64,000 nucleotides of DNA from Tateyamaria sp. Alg231-49 (GTDB taxonomy: Bacteria > Pseudomonadota > Alphaproteobacteria > Rhodobacterales > Rhodobacteraceae), in contig NZ_FRFA01000013.1 of the NCBI RefSeq assembly GCF_900143535.1, forward strand, positions 1 through 64,000, written 5' to 3'. Within the stretch, counting starts at the first letter, position 1. Each line of letters begins with the position of its first letter. Below, one piece after another: positions 60,235 through 64,000 of the stretch. A model generated the notes under the pieces. The model saw only the letters and a list, made by a program, of their open reading frames with translations, searched no databases and was not told where the DNA came from. The translations under genes were made by a program, and so were the position numbers.

Positions 60235-60519
60235 GCGATTCACCTCAAGGCGGAAACTACTGGGAAAACCTAGCGCAGGGCGCCTAAAACTGCAAAGCGT
60301 TGTATCGCTTAAACCCCACTGATTCCTTAAAAATCGATACAATCATAGGTATTGTGCCGTCGCGTTACTCAGGTGAATAGGCAACAATCCGCCTCAAGAC
60401 GTTGAAATTGTACGCGTAAAATTACCCAAATGGGCGAACTGTTGCCGGAATTCCGCATTTGAGACGTTTTGCAAACCTTTCCCCCTCGCGGAAAGGCAAT
60501 CCCATGCTACATATAAGGT
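60235..60519. promoter_or_regulatory. Divergent promoter region
   Basis: 285 bases between two divergently transcribed genes for exported proteins. It contains no ORF and is AT-richer than the coding sequence. Promoters for both arms lie here; specific boxes could not be assigned. Confidence 0.45.
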
Positions 60520-60984
60520 ATGAAACACGTAGCTCTCCTCTCCGTATCGCTTGTCGCCCTTTCCGGGACGGCTGGTCTTGGTCTGTCTTCTTTGCATGAC
60601 TTCAATATGAATGTGCAAACTTCAGCCCTAGCAACTCCTGACAGCATTCCTGCCGAAAGCGGGTTTGTGATCCCTGATTACGTTCCAAATTCGGATCAGT
60701 TCACGAATGTCGCCCCGACGCTTGATGCGCCGGCCGTATTCGAAACACCGGCAGCACCAGTCGAAACTGCGGCACTTGGCGACTTCGACATCGCCCCAGA
60801 AGAAGCGCCTGCAGCAGTTCAGTTGGCACCAGAAGTCCGTGAAGCGATCAAAGCCCCGACCCGCTCAATCGCCAACAAGGCAAGCGCAACTCCAGCGCCA
60901 GCGTCCTTGGGTAAGACACGGTCCTTTACGCACACGCCAGACGCGTCGACACGTATCGACTACGTCATCGGCGTCTATCGCTAG
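60520..60984 (+). CDS. Small exported hypothetical protein
   Basis: A 154-residue protein with a signal peptide (KHVALLSVSLVALSGTAGLG). The rest is polar with an Ala/Pro/Glu-rich middle, ending in RIDYVIGVYR. No recognised family. It lies upstream of the ExbB-ExbD operon, separated by one more small exported protein. Confidence 0.6.
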   Translation: MKHVALLSVSLVALSGTAGLGLSSLHDFNMNVQTSALATPDSIPAESGFVIPDYVPNSDQFTNVAPTLDAPAVFETPAAPVETAALGDFDIAPEEAPAAVQLAPEVREAIKAPTRSIANKASATPAPASLGKTRSFTHTPDASTRIDYVIGVYR

Positions 60985-61116
60985 AGCAAGTCCAAGTACG
61001 CGCAGGGTTTTTCCTGCGCGCATTGGCGCATCTTAATCAATCAAGAGTTGACAGGCTTAGGCGGAGAACCGCTAATGCGCATATCTTTTCGATGTGCGCA
61101 TTACTTGGAGGTTCAG

Positions 61117-61542
61117 ATGAATCGTACGCTCACGGCATGTAGCTTTGCCCTTATCTTCGCAGGCACATCCGCCATTGCCCAAGAGGCGACCCCCGGAATA
61201 TCCCTCGAACTCAATCGCGCCACCCCCTCTTCCGAGGGCGGCTGCCAGTTGGTGTTTTTCGGTCAGAACGGTCTGGACGAAGATTTTGAGGAAGTAGCTT
61301 GGCGCCTCGCCGTGTTTGGCTCTGATGGTGTCTTTCGCAACCTCCTCGGCCTGCCTCTAGGCGCGCTCAGCGCCGGAAAACGGCGAGTGGTGCAGTACAA
61401 CCTGCCGACGGCATGCATCGATCTGTCGGAAATCATCGTCAACGACGTGGCCAGTTGCGCCCTTGCAGGTGCGGGTGACAGTGACGCCTGTCTCACCCAG
61501 TTGACGGTCACGTCCCGCACCGATATCGCCTTCGGTCTCTGA
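61117..61542 (+). CDS. Small exported hypothetical protein ahead of exbB
   Basis: A 141-residue protein with a signal peptide (TLTACSFALIFAGTSAIAQ). I chose ATG 61117, preceded by GGAGG, over the earlier in-frame ATG at 61048. Contains four Cys after the signal (GGCQLV, TACIDL, ASCALA, DACLTQ) that could form disulfides. The domain is beta-rich. The spacing of 37 bases to exbB suggests the same operon. Confidence 0.65.
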   Translation: MNRTLTACSFALIFAGTSAIAQEATPGISLELNRATPSSEGGCQLVFFGQNGLDEDFEEVAWRLAVFGSDGVFRNLLGLPLGALSAGKRRVVQYNLPTACIDLSEIIVNDVASCALAGAGDSDACLTQLTVTSRTDIAFGL

Positions 61543-61579
61543 CCGTCCTCCTGCAACGGCCCAACCCTCGAGAAAACAT

Positions 61580-62206
61580 ATGTCAATTTTCCAGATCGCT
61601 TCCCTTGGTGTCTACGGCCTACTGGCCCTTCTGTCGCTGGTGGCCATCGCCATCGGGCTCTACAAAATCGCGCAGTTCGCGCGTCTTGGGGTCGGGCGCA
61701 GGTCAGAGGCAGAGAGGATACTGGACGACTGGCTGAACGGGCGTGTGGATGAGGCGATCAGCGCCGCAGGACGCCGCCGCTCGGTACTGTCGCGTATTCT
61801 TCAGGCCGTCTTTTCTGGTATCCAGGCCCGCCCCGCTGACGTGACATATGCCGAGGAACTGAGCCGCCAAACAGCGATCATTGAACTGGCAACCATGAGC
61901 GAGCGGATGCGCGCTCTGGACATGGTGGTGCAGGCCGCACCCATGCTGGGCCTTCTGGGTACGGTTGTGGGTATGATCGACGCCTTCTCGGTCCTCGCGG
62001 TGGCCGAAGGGGCAGTGGACCCGGCGACGCTCGCCGGTGGTATCTATGTGGCCCTGACGACTACGGCCGCCGGGCTGGTCGTGGCCCTGTTCGCCTTCTT
62101 CATCGCCACATGGCTTGAAGGGCGGATTGACCGCGAACGCAACATGATCGAAGCGCTGATGTCGGCGGCCATCCACGGACGGGTTGACCCCAACTCGGCC
62201 AAGTAA
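61580..62206 (+). CDS. exbB: MotA/TolQ/ExbB-family proton channel protein
   Basis: A 208-residue inner-membrane protein that, with ExbD, uses proton motive force to energise TonB-like transducers. Three membrane helices lie at about residues 7-29, 120-143 and 153-180. The family motif APMLGLLGTVVGMIDAF and the following GIYVALTTTAAGLVVALFAFF are typical. It is followed by two ExbD genes and a TonB-like gene. Confidence 0.9.
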   Translation: MSIFQIASLGVYGLLALLSLVAIAIGLYKIAQFARLGVGRRSEAERILDDWLNGRVDEAISAAGRRRSVLSRILQAVFSGIQARPADVTYAEELSRQTAIIELATMSERMRALDMVVQAAPMLGLLGTVVGMIDAFSVLAVAEGAVDPATLAGGIYVALTTTAAGLVVALFAFFIATWLEGRIDRERNMIEALMSAAIHGRVDPNSAK

Positions 62207-62220
62207 GCGGGTCAACAGAG

Positions 62221-62679
62221 ATGGCATCTCGAAGAGCCCCCCTGCCCGAGCGCCCAAGGCGCTACAAGTTCGTTCTGACACCGCTGGCAGACGCCATGTT
62301 TCAGTTGCTGATCTTCTTTATGCTGACATCCAGCCTTGCGCCCTACTCGCTGATCACACTTAAAACCGCGCCCAAAGAGGTGACGGAAGAGGACGCCACC
62401 GCAAACGCAGGCGGCAATGACCCCACGCAACCCGCGCCCGCCAATCCGCCCAGCGACGTGACCCTCTGGACCGTGAAAAACGGAACGGTGACCTCGGCCG
62501 GGATCGACTACAACATCGACCAACTATCGGCCCTTGCCGAAGCGCTTGGCGAAGGGTCTCCCGGCAATGTCGTGTTGCTGGTGACGGGTGAAGCACGCGT
62601 GCAAGATGTCGCAAGCGCACTCGAAGCGCTCGAAGGGGCCAATGTCGGCGCCGTGCAAATCAGTCGCGGGGGGGCCTGA
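62221..62679 (+). CDS. exbD: ExbD/TolR-family protein (first of two)
   Basis: A 152-residue single-pass inner-membrane protein. The helix carries the conserved Asp in LTPLADAMFQLLIFFMLTSS, followed by a periplasmic domain (VTSAGIDYNIDQLSALAEAL and a C-terminal strand). It begins 14 bases after exbB and its stop overlaps the next exbD start. Confidence 0.88.
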   Translation: MASRRAPLPERPRRYKFVLTPLADAMFQLLIFFMLTSSLAPYSLITLKTAPKEVTEEDATANAGGNDPTQPAPANPPSDVTLWTVKNGTVTSAGIDYNIDQLSALAEALGEGSPGNVVLLVTGEARVQDVASALEALEGANVGAVQISRGGA

Positions 62680-63086
62680 TGTCCAATACCCGCCTGCCTC
62701 CACCACGGCCAACCAAAGCCATCGACTCGTCGCTTGCGATCGTGAACATCGTACTGCTGCTGATCTTCTTCTTTTTGGCCACCGGGTCTTTGATCGCCTC
62801 GGATTCGGTCGAAATCGACCTGCCTGAAACCACCCAATTGCCTCTTGATCTGTTGCCCAAACCACTCTTGGCGGTGGACGCAGATGCGGCGATGACGCTG
62901 GACGGTGTGCCGCTGGAACCCGGCGCACTGGCAGAGGCGCTGATCGACTTTCCAACGCTGCACGTGCTCGCCGACCGCGAGCTGGGTGCGGGGGTTTTAC
63001 TAGACCTGCTTGCCGCCGAAGAACTTGTCGCTGTGAGCGTCAAGCTGGTGACATTGCACGGAAACGTGGCTGAGGGCGAAGAATGA
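62679..63086 (+). CDS. exbD: ExbD/TolR-family protein (second of two)
   Basis: A 135-residue paralogue of the preceding protein. The membrane helix is [18 protein letters not shown]; a conserved Asp before it (IDSSLAIVN) and the periplasmic domain ([17 protein letters not shown]) fit TolR/ExbD. Overlaps the TonB-like gene by ATGA. Confidence 0.83.
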   Translation: MSNTRLPPPRPTKAIDSSLAIVNIVLLLIFFFLATGSLIASDSVEIDLPETTQLPLDLLPKPLLAVDADAAMTLDGVPLEPGALAEALIDFPTLHVLADRELGAGVLLDLLAAEELVAVSVKLVTLHGNVAEGEE

Positions 63087-64000
63087 GCTTTTTGCCCCAC
63101 GGAGCCCCACGCGCTGTGCCGTGGTACGGGTCGTTCCTGGCTTCATTTTTGGGGCACGTGGGCCTTGTGTCTTTTGTGCTGTTTGGCGGCGTGATTGTGC
63201 TGGTGCCCAATCCCCCGGAACAGGACGAACCTGAAATCACGGTCAGCCTCGAAATCCTCGACGCCGCTTTTGTCGAAGAACTTGAGCCAGTAGATGACAC
63301 CAACCTTGTGCCAGAAGATGCTGAGGTGACGGAACCTGACGCGCTCGAGGCGGAGACGCCTGACGATTTGGCCGCCCTTTCACCAGAAGATCAGGAGCTG
63401 CTCGCCCCGGAAGAAGAGCTGCTGGTGCCTGAAGAGGAAATTGTCGAACCAGAACCCGAGCTTGCAGAACCGGAGACTGTCGAACCAGAACCACTGGAAC
63501 CGGATTTGACCGAACCAGAGGTGATCGAACCCGAACCCGTCGAACCGGAGGTGGCCGAACCCGAAGTGGTTGAGCCCGAACCACTGCCAGAACCAGAGCC
63601 TGAAGTCGTCGAGGCCGAGGTGATCGATCCCGAGCCATTGGAGCCCGAGGTTACGGAACCCGAAGTGATCGAACCCGAGCCCGTCGAACCAGAGGTCGCG
63701 GAACCAGAGGTGATCGAACCAGAACCGGTTGAGCCTGAAGTGGCGGAACCAGCACTCATTGAGCCTGAACCTCTGCCGGAGCCAGAGCCAGAGATCGCAG
63801 AGGCGCCAGAATTGCCCGAGCCGACCCCGTTGGCGCCCGAACCAACAGCCCCCGAGATCGACGATCTTCTGGCCATTGACGATGGTGTGGTAAACCCCCT
63901 TGCCGAAGGCGGAAGCGGCGTGCTGCCGCCCGATGACGTGATCCCGCTCGAGGAAGATTTCGCAGCCCTTGTTCCCGAAGAAACGCCCGAGCCAGAACCA
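63083..64000 (+). CDS. TonB/TolA-like periplasm-spanning protein with Glu-Pro repeats, 5' part
   Basis: The gene continues past the right edge; 306 residues are visible. One N-terminal membrane helix (residues about 16-40, [18 protein letters not shown]) is followed by a long periplasmic Glu/Pro stretch ([18 protein letters not shown] and variants). Position after exbB-exbD-exbD and this topology suggest a TonB or TolA-type energy transducer; the C-terminal domain that would decide is outside the window. The Pro/Glu run is long enough to span the periplasm. Confidence 0.75.
   Translation, partial: MSFLPHGAPRAVPWYGSFLASFLGHVGLVSFVLFGGVIVLVPNPPEQDEPEITVSLEILDAAFVEELEPVDDTNLVPEDAEVTEPDALEAETPDDLAALSPEDQELLAPEEELLVPEEEIVEPEPELAEPETVEPEPLEPDLTEPEVIEPEPVEPEVAEPEVVEPEPLPEPEPEVVEAEVIDPEPLEPEVTEPEVIEPEPVEPEVAEPEVIEPEPVEPEVAEPALIEPEPLPEPEPEIAEAPELPEPTPLAPEPTAPEIDDLLAIDDGVVNPLAEGGSGVLPPDDVIPLEEDFAALVPEETPEPEP

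Overview
The window looks like part of an extrachromosomal replicon (large plasmid or chromid) of a marine alphaproteobacterium, most likely a Rhodobacterales/Roseobacter-group member. The main support is at the left edge. The first 392 bases, read on the minus strand, are the start of a RepABC-type RepA partition ATPase, ending in the ParA Walker A motif KGGSGKT exactly at the window boundary. Gene style (GC-rich coding sequence, ATGA-overlapping operons, Rhodobacterales-type surface enzymes) agrees. No rRNA, tRNA, CRISPR array or intact insertion sequence was seen.

Layout. (1) 1-6400: repA (partial), a large type V autotransporter with a repetitive passenger domain, a strong terminator, and an ABC-exporter membrane domain without an ATPase. 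(2) 6477-39412: a type VI secretion system (T6SS). A minus-strand pair (TagH-type FHA protein and a small DUF6931-like protein) diverges from a long plus-strand series: tssA, tssB, tssC, hcp, tagJ, tssE, tssF, tssG, tssH(clpV), an unusual insert, vgrG, a DUF6931-like gene, PAAR, a second tagH, tssK, tssL, tssM, tagF and a PP2C phosphatase. A membrane-anchored M15 peptidase (39429) and a membrane glycerophosphodiesterase (40526) follow and may be accessory. (3) 42455-57529: a surface or exopolysaccharide-type island with a methyltransferase, two glycosyltransferases, three related hydrolase-like genes (one apparently a pseudoenzyme fused to another domain), a sulfatase with calcium-binding-type repeats, a sulfotransferase and an esterase, plus a Gly-rich lipoprotein and a remnant of an IS6-family transposase. 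(4) 57626-64000: a helical acidic-linker protein, a secreted peptidoglycan-binding protein, two small secreted proteins, and an ExbB-ExbD-ExbD-TonB-like energy-transduction operon running off the right edge.

The most unusual part is the insert between tssH and vgrG (about 19850-27102). It holds a Lys-rich helical protein, a bacterial voltage-gated sodium channel with filter TLESWS, and, overlapping the channel by ATGA, a 1635-residue protein. That protein has an N-terminus almost identical to the local TssB sheath subunit, then 20 tandem copies of a 19-residue acidic repeat, a long Asp-rich region, and a second TssB-like plus truncated TssC-like module. A 99-residue protein of unknown function is directly abutted. 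This suggests a decorated or alternative sheath component, genetically coupled to an ion channel.

How the genes work together: TssB/TssC/Hcp/VgrG/PAAR form the contractile tail and TssA/E/F/G/K the baseplate and cap. TssL/M form the membrane complex; the OmpA-like domain of TssL probably anchors it to peptidoglycan because no TssJ is seen. ClpV recycles the sheath. TagF, the PP2C phosphatase and two FHA proteins are post-translational regulators, but the expected partner kinase is not in this window, nor is any recognisable effector-immunity pair.
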